Assembly: GCA_032334235.1 (NCBI GenBank)
Contig: JAVSGI010000005.1
Location: 1,736,001-1,800,000, forward strand
DNA length: 64,000 bases
Direction: 5' to 3'
Source: Paracoccaceae bacterium Fryx2
GTDB lineage: Bacteria > Pseudomonadota > Alphaproteobacteria > Rhodobacterales > Rhodobacteraceae
Shown: piece by piece, positions 26,567 to 37,021 of the stretch
Layout: the number at the start of each line of letters is the position of its first letter
Position numbering within the stretch: position 1 is the first letter of the stretch
Notes under the pieces: generated by a model
Databases searched by the model: none
Told to the model about the DNA's origin: nothing
Seen by the model: only the letters and a program-made list of their open reading frames with translations
Program-made: the position numbers and the translations under genes

Positions 26567-28345
26567 TCAGAAGTCATACAGCAGCGGCATGGCAATCGTC
26601 ACCACCACCATGCAGATGACATTCAGCGGCACGCCGAAGCGGATGAAATCCGTGAACTTGTAGCCCCCCGGCCCGTAAACCAGCGTATTGGTCTGATAGC
26701 CGATCGGCGTGGCAAAACTGGCCGAGGCGCCGATCATCACCGTCATCACCAGCGGGCGCGGGTCCACCCCCAGAGTGGTCGCAAGGCCGATCACCACGGG
26801 GGTCACGATCACCGCCACCGCGTTGTTCGACACAACTTCCGTCAGGAACGAGGTCATGGCATAGACCACCAGCACCAACAGATAGGGCGAAAGCCCCAGC
26901 AGCGTCGGTGCGACCCAGTTCACCATCATCTCGACCGCGCCCGAATGCTCCAGCCCGGCCCCGACCCCCAGCATCCCGAACAGCATCCCCATCAGGCGGC
27001 CATCGACAAAGCCGAACGCCTCGTCGGGGTCGATGCAGCGGGTCACCAGCACGATCCCGACCCCGACGAAGGCCAGCACCTGGATCGGGGCCACGTTCAT
27101 CGCCGACAGCAGGATGATCCCCGCCAGCACCGCGATCACGATCGGGGCCTGACGGCGGCGGAAGGCGCGCTCGGTCGGGTGGGCGACATCGACCATGTCC
27201 ATGTCGTTCGCCAGCTTCTGGATGTCGGCCATCGCCCCTTCCAGCAGCAGCGTGTCGCCGACCTGCACCACCAGATCATCCAGTTGCCGCCCGATGTTCT
27301 GGTTGCGCCGGTGGACCGCCAGCGGATAGACGCCATAGCGCCGCCGCAGCCGCATCGACCCCAGGCTGCGCCCGATCATGTGGCAGCCCGGGGTGATCAG
27401 CACCTCGACCGTCGAGGTCTGCACCGAGGACAGCTTGTCCACCATCCGCAGGTCCTTGTGGGCCTGCAACCCCAGCACTTCCGACATGGCGGTGCGCAGC
27501 ACGACCCGGTCGCCGCCCTGCAACTGCACGGCAGACAGATCGCGCCGCAGGCTGGCATCGCCGCGCAGCACGTCGATCACCCGCGCGCCCTCGCGCTTGA
27601 AGATGTCGATCTCGTCCAGCTTCTTGCCGATCAGCGACGAATCTTCGGGAACCGCGGCTTCGGTGAAGAACTTCATCCGCGAGCGGTCGCTCAGCAGCGA
27701 CGACATCGAATCGCGGTCGGGCAGCAGTCGTTTGGCCCCCAGCGCCAGATAGATCAGCCCGGTCAGTGCCACGATAACCCCGATCGGCGTCATCTCGAAG
27801 ATCCCGAACGGTTCCATCCCCTTGGCCTGTGCCACCCCGTCGACCACCAGATTGGTCGAGGTGCCGACCAGCGTCATCGTGCCACCAAGGATGGTCATGT
27901 AACTGAGCGGAATCATCAGCTTGGACGGCGAGACCGACAGTTGTCGCGACAGTTGCATGAAGATCGGCATCATCACCACCACCAGCGGCGTGTTGTTCAC
28001 GAAGGCCGAAAGCGCGGTGATGGTGACCCCCATCAGGATCAGCGTCGTGGCCGGGCTGCTTTGCACATGGCGCGCGGCGAGGCCCGACATGAACTCCAGC
28101 GCACCGGTCCGCACCAGCCCCCCGACAATGATGAACATCGCCGCGATCGTCCAGGGTGCGTTGTTCGACATGACGCCGGTCACGGACTGCATCGGCAGGA
28201 TGCCCAGAACCAGCATGAACCCGGCCGCCCCGATCGCCACCACCTCGACCGGATAGGTTTCGCGCAGGAACATGATGAACATGCCGACCAGGATCGCAAT
28301 CGCCACCCAGGCCTGGGTCACTTGCGACAGTTCCAATCCGATCAA
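26567..28345 (-). CDS. SLC13 / citrate-transporter-like permease with two TrkA-C domains
   Basis: 592 residues. About 12 membrane segments in two halves, separated by a soluble insert with two TrkA-C (RCK-C) domains (about 210-290 and 300-385; QGGDRVVLR, VGDTLLLEG). Both halves carry SNNA/VNNTP-type motifs (SAFVNNTPLVVVMMP; VVSNNAVAVIVTP), typical of DASS/CitM-like Na+-coupled transporters of dicarboxylates, sulfate or related anions. The TTG start at 28345 is supported by AGGAGG 8 bp upstream. The lipoprotein gene follows immediately. Confidence 0.87.
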   Translation of the reverse strand: MIGLELSQVTQAWVAIAILVGMFIMFLRETYPVEVVAIGAAGFMLVLGILPMQSVTGVMSNNAPWTIAAMFIIVGGLVRTGALEFMSGLAARHVQSSPATTLILMGVTITALSAFVNNTPLVVVMMPIFMQLSRQLSVSPSKLMIPLSYMTILGGTMTLVGTSTNLVVDGVAQAKGMEPFGIFEMTPIGVIVALTGLIYLALGAKRLLPDRDSMSSLLSDRSRMKFFTEAAVPEDSSLIGKKLDEIDIFKREGARVIDVLRGDASLRRDLSAVQLQGGDRVVLRTAMSEVLGLQAHKDLRMVDKLSSVQTSTVEVLITPGCHMIGRSLGSMRLRRRYGVYPLAVHRRNQNIGRQLDDLVVQVGDTLLLEGAMADIQKLANDMDMVDVAHPTERAFRRRQAPIVIAVLAGIILLSAMNVAPIQVLAFVGVGIVLVTRCIDPDEAFGFVDGRLMGMLFGMLGVGAGLEHSGAVEMMVNWVAPTLLGLSPYLLVLVVYAMTSFLTEVVSNNAVAVIVTPVVIGLATTLGVDPRPLVMTVMIGASASFATPIGYQTNTLVYGPGGYKFTDFIRFGVPLNVICMVVVTIAMPLLYDF

Positions 28346-28568
28346 CGCCCGTCCTCCTGCAATTCACGACGTGTCTAGCCAAGATTTTTCCGGAGTCAAA
28401 CGCCCAGGCCGCATTCCGGCCGCGGTTGCACAGGAAACGGGCACTTCCGCGGGCGCGGCGTTGCCCGTCACGGCCGCAACACCCTCGGCGGGGTCAACCT
28501 GCCATGGCGCGAAAGGTTCGGGCAGCAGCGCCGCAGCGCCAGACCGGCAATGCCGGGCCGCCGCAGGC

Positions 28569-29381
28569 TCAGGGCCGCGCTTCCTGCAACCGCCCGCCGA
28601 TCCGGATCATCGCGACGCGGTTTGCCTTGCCGGTGCGGTCGTCGGTCTCGACATAGACGCCCGACAGCGTGGCGGCCCCCTCGGCCGGCTCGAACCGGCC
28701 CTTGGACATGCCGGTGATGAAGCGGCGCATCGGTTCGGCCTTGTCCATCCCGATCACCGAATTGTAGTCGCCGCACATGCCGGCATCGCTCAGGTAGGCC
28801 GTGCCGCCTTCCAGCAGTTGCGCGTCGCCGGTCGGAATATGGGTGTGGGTGCCCACCACCAGACTCGCCCGCCCGTCGCACCAATGGCCCATCGCCATCT
28901 TTTCCGAGGTCGCCTCGCAATGCATGTCAACCACCGCCGCCTGCGCCAGCCCGCCCATCGGATGCTGCCGCAGCACCGGATCAATGGCCGAGAACGGGTC
29001 GTCGAACGGGCGTTTCATGAACACCTGCCCCAGCACCTGCGCCACCAGCACCTTGCGCCCCTGCGTCGCGTTGAACAGCCGCGCGCCCTTGCCGGGGGCC
29101 AGCTTGGCGTAATTCAGCGGCCGCAGCACGCGCGGCTCGGTCTCGATGAACTGCAGCATGTCCTTCTGGTCGAAGGCATGATCGCCCAGCGTCACGCAAT
29201 CGGCCCCCGCTGCCAGCAGCGCGCGCGCATGGTCCGCCGACAGCCCGACGCCCGAGGTCGCGTTCTCGCCGTTGACCACGACGAAATCGAGCCCCCATTC
29301 GGTGCGCAGCGTCGGCAGCCGTTCGGTTACCGCAGCACGCCCCGCGCGCCCCATCACATCGCCAAGGAAAAGGATCTTCAT
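28569..29381 (-). CDS. YmdB-like metallophosphoesterase (TIGR00282 family)
   Basis: 270 residues. Binuclear metallophosphoesterase with metal-binding motifs GDVMGRAGR (start), NGENAT, GDHAFDQ, MHCEATSEK and VVGTHTHIPTGD. Relatives such as Bacillus YmdB hydrolyse 2',3'-cyclic nucleotides, and some also cyclic-AMP. Cytoplasmic; no signal peptide. The ATG at 29381 begins MKILFLGD, where the family starts. Divergent from the Lhr helicase gene. Confidence 0.87.
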   Translation of the reverse strand: MKILFLGDVMGRAGRAAVTERLPTLRTEWGLDFVVVNGENATSGVGLSADHARALLAAGADCVTLGDHAFDQKDMLQFIETEPRVLRPLNYAKLAPGKGARLFNATQGRKVLVAQVLGQVFMKRPFDDPFSAIDPVLRQHPMGGLAQAAVVDMHCEATSEKMAMGHWCDGRASLVVGTHTHIPTGDAQLLEGGTAYLSDAGMCGDYNSVIGMDKAEPMRRFITGMSKGRFEPAEGAATLSGVYVETDDRTGKANRVAMIRIGGRLQEARP

Positions 29382-29474
29382 GGCACCGGGGATAGGCGGC
29401 GACAGGGCGAAGGGCAAGATGAATCCTGCATTCCGCCGCTTTCCCCCGGGCGCACGCCGCCCTACCTATGCAGG

Positions 29475-31880
29475 ATGACCCCGTTTCCCCCCGCCCTTTC
29501 CGACTGGTTCGCCGCCAAAGGCTGGTCGCTGCACCCGCATCAGACGGCGATGCTGGAACGCGCCGCCAAGCCCGCCACGCTCTTGATCGCGCCCACCGGC
29601 GGCGGCAAGACGCTGGCCGGGTTCCTGCCCACGCTGGCCGAGCTTGCCACGCCGCACAAGGGGCTGCACACGCTCTACATCTCGCCACTGAAGGCGCTGA
29701 CCGCCGACATCCGCCGCAACCTGCGCGCCCCGGTCGAAGGTGCCAATCTGCCGATCCGCATCGAAGACCGCACCGGCGACACCAGCTACACCCAGCGCCG
29801 CCGCCAGCGCGCCGACCCGCCGCAGATCCTGCTGACCACGCCGGAAAGCCTGGCACTTCTGCTTTCCTACGAGGATGCGCCGCGCATCTTTCACGGCCTG
29901 CAACGGGTGATCGTCGACGAGATTCACGCGCTGGCGGAATCGCGGCGCGGCGACCAGTTGATGCTGTGCCTTTCGCGGCTGGAAAGCCTGTCGCCCGGCC
30001 TGCGCCGCGTCGGCCTTTCGGCCACGGTCGAAGACCCGCCCGCCCTCGCCCGCTTTCTGGCGCGCAACCCGGACCCCTGCGCCATCCTTCTGGCGGACCC
30101 CGGCCCCGATCCTGACATTAGGATGCTTGAAACCGCCCCGCCGCCCTGGGCCGGGGGTGGCGGTCGCCACGCCATCCCGGCAATCCTGGATCAGGTGCGC
30201 GCCCACCGAACCACCCTGATCTTCCACAACACCCGGGCGCAGGCCGAACTCTTTTTCCGCGACCTCTGGATGCAGAACGACGACGGCCTGCCGATCGGCA
30301 TCCACCACGGCAGCCTGTCGCGCGAACAGCGCGAACGGGTCGAGGCGGCGATGGTGACCGGGCAGTTGCGCGCCATCGTCTGCACCGGCTCGCTCGACCT
30401 CGGCATCGACTGGGGCGATGTCGATCTGGTGATCCAGGTCGGCGCGCCGAAGAACGTCAAGCGGCTGGTGCAGCGCATCGGGCGGGCCAACCACCGCTAC
30501 AACGCGCCATCGAAGGCGCTCCTGGTGCCCGCCAACCGCTTCGAAGTGGTGGAATGCCTTGCCGCCCTGCAAGCGGTGCGCGACCATGATCTTGACGGCG
30601 AGCCGCGCGGCCCCGGCCCCCGCGACGTGCTGTGCCAGCACATCCTGATCTGCGCCGCCTCTGCCCCGTTCGACGCCGCTGCGCTCTACGCCGAGGTCAC
30701 CAGCGCCGGCCCCTACACCGCCCTGACCCGCGCCGAATTCGGCGCCTGCCTCGATTTCGCCGCCACCGGCGGCTATGCCCTGCGCGCCTATGACCGCTGG
30801 CAGCGGCTGAAGCTGACCGGCGGCCTGTGGCACCTGCGCGACCCGCGCAGCGCCGCCGTCATCCGCCAGAACATCGGCACCATCATCGACACCGAAACGC
30901 TGAAGGTCCGCCTCAAGGGCCGCACGGGCCTGCCCCTGGGCGAGATCGAGGAAGCCTTCGCCGCAACCCTGACCCCCGGCGACACCTTCCTGATCGGCGG
31001 CGAGGTGGTGCGCTACGAATCCCTGCGCGAACTGACGGTCGAGGTCAGCCGCTCCCCCGGCCGCGACCCGCGCGTGGCAGTGTTCAATGGAACAAAATTC
31101 GCCACGTCCACCCTGCTGACCCAGCGAATCCTTGCCCTTTTCCAACAATCGGCCTGGCCCGAGCTTCCCGCCCACACCGCCGCCTGGCTTGCCCTGCAAC
31201 GCAAGGTTTCCCGCCTGCCGGAACCCCACCGCCTGCTCTGCGAAAGCTTCCCGCATGACGGGCGCGAGCATCTCTGCGTCTACGGGTTTGCCGGGCGCAA
31301 CGCGCAGCAGACGCTGGGCCTCCTGCTGACCAAGCGGATGGAGGAGGAGGGGCTGGCGCCGCTCGGCTTCGTCGCCACCGACTACGCCACCCTGATCTGG
31401 GGGCTGGAGCCGGTCACCGACCCGCTGCCGCTGTTCGACGCCGATCGCCTGCGCGCCGGGCTTGAAGGCTGGCTGGCGGGCAATGCGGTGATGAAACGCA
31501 CCTTCCGCGCCTCGGCCATCATCGCGGGCCTGATCGAGCGCAGCCATCAGGGGCGGCGCAAGTCGGGGCGGCAGGCGACGTTTTCCTCCGACATCCTCTA
31601 CGACACCCTGCGCCGCCACGACCCCGGCCACCTGATGCTGAAAATCACCCGCGAGGAGGCGCTGCGCGGTCTGGTCGATTTCGGCCGGATCGAGGGCATG
31701 CTGGCCCGCATCGCCCTGCAACCCGACGGCGGCATCGACTGTTTGCGCCTGCCCCGCGTCACCCCGCTGGCCGCGCCGCTATTCCTCGAGGCCGGGCGGA
31801 TTCCGGTGGTCGGCGCCGGGCGCGAGCGGCTGGTGGCCGATGCGGCGGCGCGGCTGATGCAGGCGGCGGGGCTTGCCTGA
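29475..31880 (+). CDS. ligase-associated DNA damage response DEXH helicase (Lhr-type)
   Basis: 801 residues. Superfamily 2 helicase: Q-like LHPHQ, Walker A APTGGGKT (39-46), DEIH in IVDEIHALAESRRG, LSAT motif III, and motifs V/VI CTGSLDLGIDWG and QRIGRANHR. The Lhr-specific winged-helix and C-terminal domains follow. Length fits the short 'ligase-associated' Lhr class rather than the ~1500-residue Lhr. Followed 40 bp later by pdeM; in many bacteria the pair sits with an ATP-dependent ligase and an exonuclease, which are absent here. ATG 29475 chosen; no strong ribosome-binding site is seen. Confidence 0.9.
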   Translation: MTPFPPALSDWFAAKGWSLHPHQTAMLERAAKPATLLIAPTGGGKTLAGFLPTLAELATPHKGLHTLYISPLKALTADIRRNLRAPVEGANLPIRIEDRTGDTSYTQRRRQRADPPQILLTTPESLALLLSYEDAPRIFHGLQRVIVDEIHALAESRRGDQLMLCLSRLESLSPGLRRVGLSATVEDPPALARFLARNPDPCAILLADPGPDPDIRMLETAPPPWAGGGGRHAIPAILDQVRAHRTTLIFHNTRAQAELFFRDLWMQNDDGLPIGIHHGSLSREQRERVEAAMVTGQLRAIVCTGSLDLGIDWGDVDLVIQVGAPKNVKRLVQRIGRANHRYNAPSKALLVPANRFEVVECLAALQAVRDHDLDGEPRGPGPRDVLCQHILICAASAPFDAAALYAEVTSAGPYTALTRAEFGACLDFAATGGYALRAYDRWQRLKLTGGLWHLRDPRSAAVIRQNIGTIIDTETLKVRLKGRTGLPLGEIEEAFAATLTPGDTFLIGGEVVRYESLRELTVEVSRSPGRDPRVAVFNGTKFATSTLLTQRILALFQQSAWPELPAHTAAWLALQRKVSRLPEPHRLLCESFPHDGREHLCVYGFAGRNAQQTLGLLLTKRMEEEGLAPLGFVATDYATLIWGLEPVTDPLPLFDADRLRAGLEGWLAGNAVMKRTFRASAIIAGLIERSHQGRRKSGRQATFSSDILYDTLRRHDPGHLMLKITREEALRGLVDFGRIEGMLARIALQPDGGIDCLRLPRVTPLAAPLFLEAGRIPVVGAGRERLVADAAARLMQAAGLA

Positions 31881-31920
31881 CCCCTTGCACGCTGGCCCCC
31901 CTTCGGGCAGGTGATGCGCC

Positions 31921-32574
31921 ATGACCGGCCACGCCTTCACCCTTGCCGACACGGCCCTGATCGCCCTGCCCTCGGGCGCGCTGCACTGGCCCGATGCGGG
32001 GCTGCTGGTGGTGTCAGACCTGCATTTCGGCAAGTCCGCCCGGCTCGCCCGGCGCGGCGGCGCGCTCTTGCCGCCCTACGAGGTGCGCGCCACGCTGACC
32101 CGGCTTGATGCCGATCTGGCGGTCACGGGGGCCGCACGGGTGATCTGCCTTGGCGACAGCTTCGACGATCTGGATGCCGGGACGCAGTTGGACGACAGCG
32201 ACCGGCTGTGGCTCACGCGCCTGATGGCGGGGCGCGACTGGACGTGGGTGCTGGGCAACCACGACCCCGGCCCGCTCGACCTTGGCGGCAGCCACCGCGC
32301 CGAGGCGCACCTGCCGCCGCTGACCTTCCGCCACATCGCCGAACCCGGCGCGCGGGCGGAGGTTTCCGGCCACTACCACCCCAAGGCCCGCCTTGCCGGG
32401 CAGGCGCGGCCCTGTTTCCTGCTGGATGCCGACCGCCTGATCCTGCCCGCCTACGGCACCTATACCGGGGGCCTGTGGTGCCACGATCCGGCCCTTGCCG
32501 CGCTGATGGCGCAGAACGCGCTGGCGATCCTGACCGGCTCGCGCGCCATCCCCCTGCCGATGCCGCGGCGCTAG
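31921..32574 (+). CDS. pdeM: ligase-associated DNA damage response endonuclease PdeM
   Basis: 217 residues, calcineurin-like phosphoesterase. Metal-binding motifs in order: [19 protein letters not shown] and SGHYHPK. Matches the PdeM family encoded next to short Lhr helicases. Acts, by family inference, on DNA ends or nucleic-acid phosphodiesters during repair. ATG 31921. Its 3' end overlaps convergent folD by 4 bp. Confidence 0.88.
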   Translation: MTGHAFTLADTALIALPSGALHWPDAGLLVVSDLHFGKSARLARRGGALLPPYEVRATLTRLDADLAVTGAARVICLGDSFDDLDAGTQLDDSDRLWLTRLMAGRDWTWVLGNHDPGPLDLGGSHRAEAHLPPLTFRHIAEPGARAEVSGHYHPKARLAGQARPCFLLDADRLILPAYGTYTGGLWCHDPALAALMAQNALAILTGSRAIPLPMPRR

Positions 32575-33461
32575 ACCGTCAGCCCCTCGGGTTCCGGCAA
32601 CCCGTGCGCCCGGCAGCAGGCGGTCACGGTATTTGCCAGCAGGCAGGCAATCGTCATCGGCCCCACGCCGCCCGGCACCGGGGTAATGGCCCCCGCCACC
32701 AGCGACGCAGACGCGAAATCGACATCCCCCACCAGCCGCATCTTGCCGTCACGCTCCACCCGGTTGATGCCCACGTCGATCACCGTCGCCCCCGGCTTCA
32801 CATAGTCGCCGGTGATCATCTCGGGCCGCCCCACCGCCGCCACCAGAATGTCGGCGCCACGACAGACCGCCGCCAGATCGCGGGTCCGGCTGTGCGCAAT
32901 GGTCACCGTGCAGCTTTCCCCCAGCAGCAGTTGCGCCATCGGCTTGCCGACGATGTTGCTGCGCCCGACCACCACCGCGTTCATCCCCGACAGGCTGCCG
33001 TGCAGGTCGCGCAGCATCATCAGGCAGCCCAGCGGCGTGCAGGGCACCATGCTCTTCTGCCCGGTGCCCAGCAGCCCGACGTTCGATATGTGAAAGCCGT
33101 CAACGTCCTTCGCCGGGTTGATCGCATTGATCACCAGATCGGAATCCAGATGAGCAGGCAGCGGCAACTGCACGAGAATGCCGTGGATTTCCGGATCGGC
33201 GTTCAGCCGCGCGATCAGCGCCAGCAGATCGGCCTCGGACGTGTCGGCAGGCAGCTTGTGTTCGATCGAGACCATCCCGACCTCGACCGTCTGCTTGCCC
33301 TTGGCGCCCACATAGACCTGCGAAGCCGGGTCTTCGCCCACCAGAACCACCGCCAGCCCCGGCCTCAGCCCGTGGTCGGCCGCCAGCCGTGCCACATGGG
33401 CGCCCACCCGCGCCCGAACCCGCGCCGCAAAGGCCTTGCCGTCGATCAGTCCTGCGGTCAT
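32571..33461 (-). CDS. folD: methylenetetrahydrofolate dehydrogenase / cyclohydrolase
   Basis: 296 residues. Bifunctional NADP-dependent 5,10-methylene-THF dehydrogenase and 5,10-methenyl-THF cyclohydrolase. N-terminal catalytic part includes YVGAKGKQ (the catalytic Lys in KxKQ) and [10 protein letters not shown]. Rossmann part includes [12 protein letters not shown] and [11 protein letters not shown]. The ATG at 33461 overlaps the chorismate mutase TGA (ATGA), so it is the third gene of fhs - chorismate mutase - folD. Confidence 0.94.
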   Translation of the reverse strand: MTAGLIDGKAFAARVRARVGAHVARLAADHGLRPGLAVVLVGEDPASQVYVGAKGKQTVEVGMVSIEHKLPADTSEADLLALIARLNADPEIHGILVQLPLPAHLDSDLVINAINPAKDVDGFHISNVGLLGTGQKSMVPCTPLGCLMMLRDLHGSLSGMNAVVVGRSNIVGKPMAQLLLGESCTVTIAHSRTRDLAAVCRGADILVAAVGRPEMITGDYVKPGATVIDVGINRVERDGKMRLVGDVDFASASLVAGAITPVPGGVGPMTIACLLANTVTACCRAHGLPEPEGLTV

Positions 33462-33760
33462 TCCTCGTCCTTCCCCAGATGGCTTTCCTCGCGCTCGATC
33501 GACCAGTCGACCAGCTTGCGCCACAGCTTTTCAAGCTTGTCGGGCGGCAGCCCGTGGCTCGTCGCATGGCGCCGCACGTTGGCGATCACCTCTTCCACCC
33601 GGCTGCCGATCCGGGCGGGAAGGCCGACCTCGGTCTTGATCTCGACCGCCCGGTCGATGTAGCCGACGCGCTGCGCGAACAGCGCCACCAGTTCCTCGTC
33701 CAGCCGGTCGATCTCGGCCCGAAGCTCGGCCATCGTCGTGCATTCTGCCGGGGTTTTCAT
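33458..33760 (-). CDS. chorismate mutase, AroQ class
   Basis: 100 residues, all-alpha. Contains the AroQ helix [19 protein letters not shown] with the active-site Arg, and the later [17 protein letters not shown] helix. Converts chorismate to prephenate for Phe/Tyr synthesis. The ATG at 33760 is preferred over 33775 because GAGGCG lies just upstream. It is embedded between fhs and folD, overlapping folD by 4 bp, an unexpected partner for one-carbon genes. Confidence 0.85.
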   Translation of the reverse strand: MKTPAECTTMAELRAEIDRLDEELVALFAQRVGYIDRAVEIKTEVGLPARIGSRVEEVIANVRRHATSHGLPPDKLEKLWRKLVDWSIEREESHLGKDEE

Positions 33761-33823
33761 CTTGCGCCTCGTCATCAGAAAGGATGGCGCCTCTTACGAC
33801 GCAACGCGCCAAAGGACAACGCG

Positions 33824-35500
33824 TCAGAACAACCCCTCGACCTGCCCCGCGTCGTTCAGCCCGATCACCTCGGCCGAAGGCGCGCGCGGCAGGCCCGGCA
33901 TCGTCATGATCTCGCCGCAGATCGCCACGACAAAGCCCGCCCCGGCCGACAGCCGCACCTCGCGCACCGGAATCGAATGCCCGGTCGGCGCGCCGCGCAG
34001 GTTGGAATCGGCGCTGAAGCTGTATTGCGTCTTGGCCATGCAGACCGGCAGGTGGCCATAGCCCGCCGCCTCCCATGCGCGCAGCTGGTCGTGGATGGTG
34101 TGGTCGGCAATCACATGCTCGGCGTGGTAGATGCGCTTGGCGATGGTTTCCATCTTCTCGAACAGCGGCATCTCGTCGGGGTAGAGCGGCGCGAAGTTCG
34201 CCCCGCCGCCCTCGGCCAGCTGCACCACCTTGTGCGCCAGATCCTCGATGCCCGCAGAGCCCTGCGCCCAGTGGCGGCACAGGATCGCCTCGGCCCCCTG
34301 CGCCGCGACATAGGCCTTCACGGCCTGTATCTCGGCCTCGGTGTCGCTGTGGAAATGGTTGACCGCCACCACCACCGGCACCCCGAAGCCCTTGACGTTG
34401 GCGATGTGGCGGCCAAGGTTCGGGCAGCCCGCCTGCACCGCCGCCACGTTCTCGGCCGCCAGATCGGCCTTGGCCACGCCGCCGTTCATCTTCATGGCGC
34501 GCACCGTCGCCACGATCACCGCCGCCGCCGGTTTCAGCCCGGCCTTGCGGCACTTGATGTCGAAGAACTTCTCGGCCCCCAGATCGGCGCCGAAACCGGC
34601 CTCGGTCACCACATAGTCGCCCAGCCGCAGCGCCGTGGTGGTGGCGATCACCGAATTGCAGCCATGCGCGATGTTGGCAAACGGCCCGCCATGCACGAAG
34701 GCCGGGTTGTTCTCCAGCGTCTGCACCAGATTGGGCTGCATCGCGTCCTTCAACAGCACCGTCATCGCGCCGTCGGCCTGCAGGTCGCGCGCAAAGATCG
34801 GCCGCTTGTCGCGGGTATAGGCCACCACGATGCTGCCCAGCCGCCGTTGCAGGTCGGCCAGATCGTTGGCAAGGCACAGGATCGCCATGACCTCCGACGC
34901 CACCGTGATGTCAAATCCGGTCTGGCGCGGAAAGCCGTTCGACACGCCGCCAAGGTTCACCACGATGTCGCGCAACGCCCGGTCGTTCATGTCCATCACC
35001 CGGCGCCAGACAATGCGGCGGGCGTCGATCTCCAACGCGTTGCCCCAGTAGATGTGGTTGTCGATCATCGCCGCCAGCAGGTTGTGCGCCGAGGTGATGG
35101 CGTGAAAGTCGCCGGTGAAATGCAGGTTCATCTCTTCCATCGGCACCACCTGGGCATGGCCGCCACCCGCCGCCCCGCCCTTCATGCCGAAGTTCGGGCC
35201 AAGGCTTGCCTCGCGGATGCAGATGATCGCCTTCTTGCCGATCCGGTTCAGCCCGTCGCCAAGGCCGACGGTCGTCGTGGTCTTGCCCTCGCCCGCCGGG
35301 GTGGGGTTGATTGCCGTCACCAGGATCAGCTTGCCCAGCGTCCGCCCCTCCAGCCCCTTGATGAAGCTCTGCCCGACCTTGGCCTTGTCGTGGCCGTAGG
35401 GCAGCAGGTCGGCGGCCGGGATGCCGAGGCGCGCGCCGATTTCCATGATCGGCAGCTTGGTGGCATCGCGGGCAATCTCGATGTCGGTCTTGAAGGCCAT
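33824..35500 (-). CDS. fhs: formate-tetrahydrofolate ligase
   Basis: 558 residues. ATP-dependent synthesis of 10-formyl-THF. P-loop [17 protein letters not shown] from about 67, [18 protein letters not shown], and [14 protein letters not shown]. Full family length. The ATG at 35500 has GGAG just upstream; the open frame extends 60 codons further without homology. First gene of the operon; with FolD it links formate and methylene-THF. Confidence 0.95.
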   Translation of the reverse strand: MAFKTDIEIARDATKLPIMEIGARLGIPAADLLPYGHDKAKVGQSFIKGLEGRTLGKLILVTAINPTPAGEGKTTTTVGLGDGLNRIGKKAIICIREASLGPNFGMKGGAAGGGHAQVVPMEEMNLHFTGDFHAITSAHNLLAAMIDNHIYWGNALEIDARRIVWRRVMDMNDRALRDIVVNLGGVSNGFPRQTGFDITVASEVMAILCLANDLADLQRRLGSIVVAYTRDKRPIFARDLQADGAMTVLLKDAMQPNLVQTLENNPAFVHGGPFANIAHGCNSVIATTTALRLGDYVVTEAGFGADLGAEKFFDIKCRKAGLKPAAAVIVATVRAMKMNGGVAKADLAAENVAAVQAGCPNLGRHIANVKGFGVPVVVAVNHFHSDTEAEIQAVKAYVAAQGAEAILCRHWAQGSAGIEDLAHKVVQLAEGGGANFAPLYPDEMPLFEKMETIAKRIYHAEHVIADHTIHDQLRAWEAAGYGHLPVCMAKTQYSFSADSNLRGAPTGHSIPVREVRLSAGAGFVVAICGEIMTMPGLPRAPSAEVIGLNDAGQVEGLF

Positions 35501-35627
35501 GTCTCTCTCCCTTGGGCGCTGGTTCGTGCCGCGCCCTTTTGTCACGCTATACCGGCCCGGCCCGTTGATGGCAGGGGAAAAACCGACATTCCGCCCGAAA
35601 AAACGCCACCTTGCAACGGGTGGCCGG

Positions 35628-36227
35628 TCAGCCGCGCCGTGCGGTCTCCAGATGCGCCCAGGCCGGCTGGTCGGGCACATGCAGGGTCACGCGCTGGCCA
35701 AGGCGCAGCATCCCCTCGGCCTCCACCCATGCCGTGACGCCGCGCCGCCCCACGGCAGCCGGCTTGAAGGTGCGGCCATGGCCGGGGTGCAGCGCCTCGA
35801 TCTCGCGCGCGGGCAGCGTGCAGGGTCGGTTTTCCATGTCGACCACCAGCGTCGCCCCGCCTTCGGCCTGTAGCCGCGAAGATGGCGGGATGTGGCTGAA
35901 ATCGGGAATGCCCGCGATCACCACGCCGGTGCCAAGCAACGCGGGGTCGAGCGCCGCCAGCCCCATCGCGGCAGCCATCGCCGCCAGATCCTCGGCCCCC
36001 ATCAGGGAAAACTGCCGCGTGTTGCGGATCGGGGTGCCGCGCCTGTACTGCCGGGCAACGCGCGAACAGGCGGGCCGGGTCAGCCCGCCATGGGCCTCGC
36101 CCTCGGGCCCGGCAAAACCCGCGATCAGGCTTTGAACCGGCAGCGACGCCAGCGCCGCCTTGCGGTCGGGCACCAGCCCCAGCCAGGTGATCGTGCCGTG
36201 AAACCCGGTCGGCAGCAGCGCGGGCAA
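35628..36227 (-). CDS. MOSC-domain protein
   Basis: 199 residues. The MOSC core (about 45-190) contains the conserved [11 protein letters not shown] stretch, in which the Cys is the expected sulfur-carrying residue, and a later DMENRPC. MOSC domains use a persulfide or molybdenum cofactor in sulfur transfer or N-oxide reduction; the role here is unknown. The start is TTG at 36227, preceded in frame by TAG, 3 bp after the methyltransferase stop, so it is translationally coupled. Confidence 0.8.
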   Translation of the reverse strand: MPALLPTGFHGTITWLGLVPDRKAALASLPVQSLIAGFAGPEGEAHGGLTRPACSRVARQYRRGTPIRNTRQFSLMGAEDLAAMAAAMGLAALDPALLGTGVVIAGIPDFSHIPPSSRLQAEGGATLVVDMENRPCTLPAREIEALHPGHGRTFKPAAVGRRGVTAWVEAEGMLRLGQRVTLHVPDQPAWAHLETARRG

Positions 36228-36230
36228 GTC

Positions 36231-37019
36231 CTACACCGTCAGCACGAAGAAACAGCGGCGGAACGGGAACAGCGCCGCCCCGTCGGCCAGCACGGGATAG
36301 GCCGACCCAAGCGCCGTGTCATAGGCCGCCAGAAACGCCGCCAGTTCTGCCCGGTCCAGCTTTTCCGCAATCGGGCGCAGCGCGGTGCCTTCGGTGAAGC
36401 GGCGCACCGGATGGCCATCGTCCACCGGGTCAAGCCATTGCACATAATCGGTTTCCCAGGCCGTCACCTGCCCCAGCGGGGCCAGCATCTGCCAATAGGC
36501 CACGGCAGGCTTCACCGGCGCCTCTTCATGGGCAAAATCGAAACGGTCGGGAAACATCGCCGCCGCAATGTCGCGCAGGAAGCGGTGCGAGGGTGCGTTG
36601 AACTGGCGCGGCATCTGCACCGCCAGCACGCCGCCCGGCGCCAGCCAGCCCGCCAGTTGCGGCAGCAGGGCGCCATGATCAGGCAGCCAGTGCAGCGCCG
36701 CGTTGGAAAAGATCAGCGCCGGCGCCACCTCGGGTTGCCATCCTGCCAGATCGGCCTCCATCAGGCTGTGGTAGGCGCCGGTTTCCGCCGCCTTGGCCAG
36801 CATCGCGGGCGAGGCGTCCAGCCCGATCCGCTGGCGGTCGCCAAACCGTTCGGCCAGCGCCGCACCGACCGACCCGGTGCCGCAGCCCAGATCGACCACC
36901 GCCCCCTCGGGCAGCGGCCCCACCTGCGCCAGCAGATCCAGTGCCGGGCGCAAACGCAGACCCCGAAACCTGGCGTAGGTTTCGGGGTCCCAGTCATGTG
37001 CCAGTGGTTCGGCCGTCAC
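36231..37019 (-). CDS. tam: class I SAM-dependent methyltransferase, trans-aconitate 2-methyltransferase-like
   Basis: 262 residues. SAM-binding motif VVDLGCGTGSVGAAL (about 41-55), acidic loop GLDASPAML, and FSNAALHWLPDH as in trans-aconitate methyltransferase. The start is GTG at 37019, 2 bp after the ftsH stop, and the MOSC gene follows. It is therefore the downstream end of the ftsH-containing gene run, although a separate function is likely. Assignment to Tam rather than another methyltransferase is by family resemblance. Confidence 0.8.
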   Translation of the reverse strand: MTAEPLAHDWDPETYARFRGLRLRPALDLLAQVGPLPEGAVVDLGCGTGSVGAALAERFGDRQRIGLDASPAMLAKAAETGAYHSLMEADLAGWQPEVAPALIFSNAALHWLPDHGALLPQLAGWLAPGGVLAVQMPRQFNAPSHRFLRDIAAAMFPDRFDFAHEEAPVKPAVAYWQMLAPLGQVTAWETDYVQWLDPVDDGHPVRRFTEGTALRPIAEKLDRAELAAFLAAYDTALGSAYPVLADGAALFPFRRCFFVLTV

Positions 37020-37021
37020 AT

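Noticed and set aside
25967-28378. 803-codon plus-strand frame opposite the SLC13 permease
   Set aside because: His/Gln/Arg-rich shadow of the permease; no ribosome-binding site or domain.
29466-31721. 751-codon frame antisense to the Lhr helicase
   Set aside because: Complementary-strand artefact; all helicase motifs are on the plus strand.
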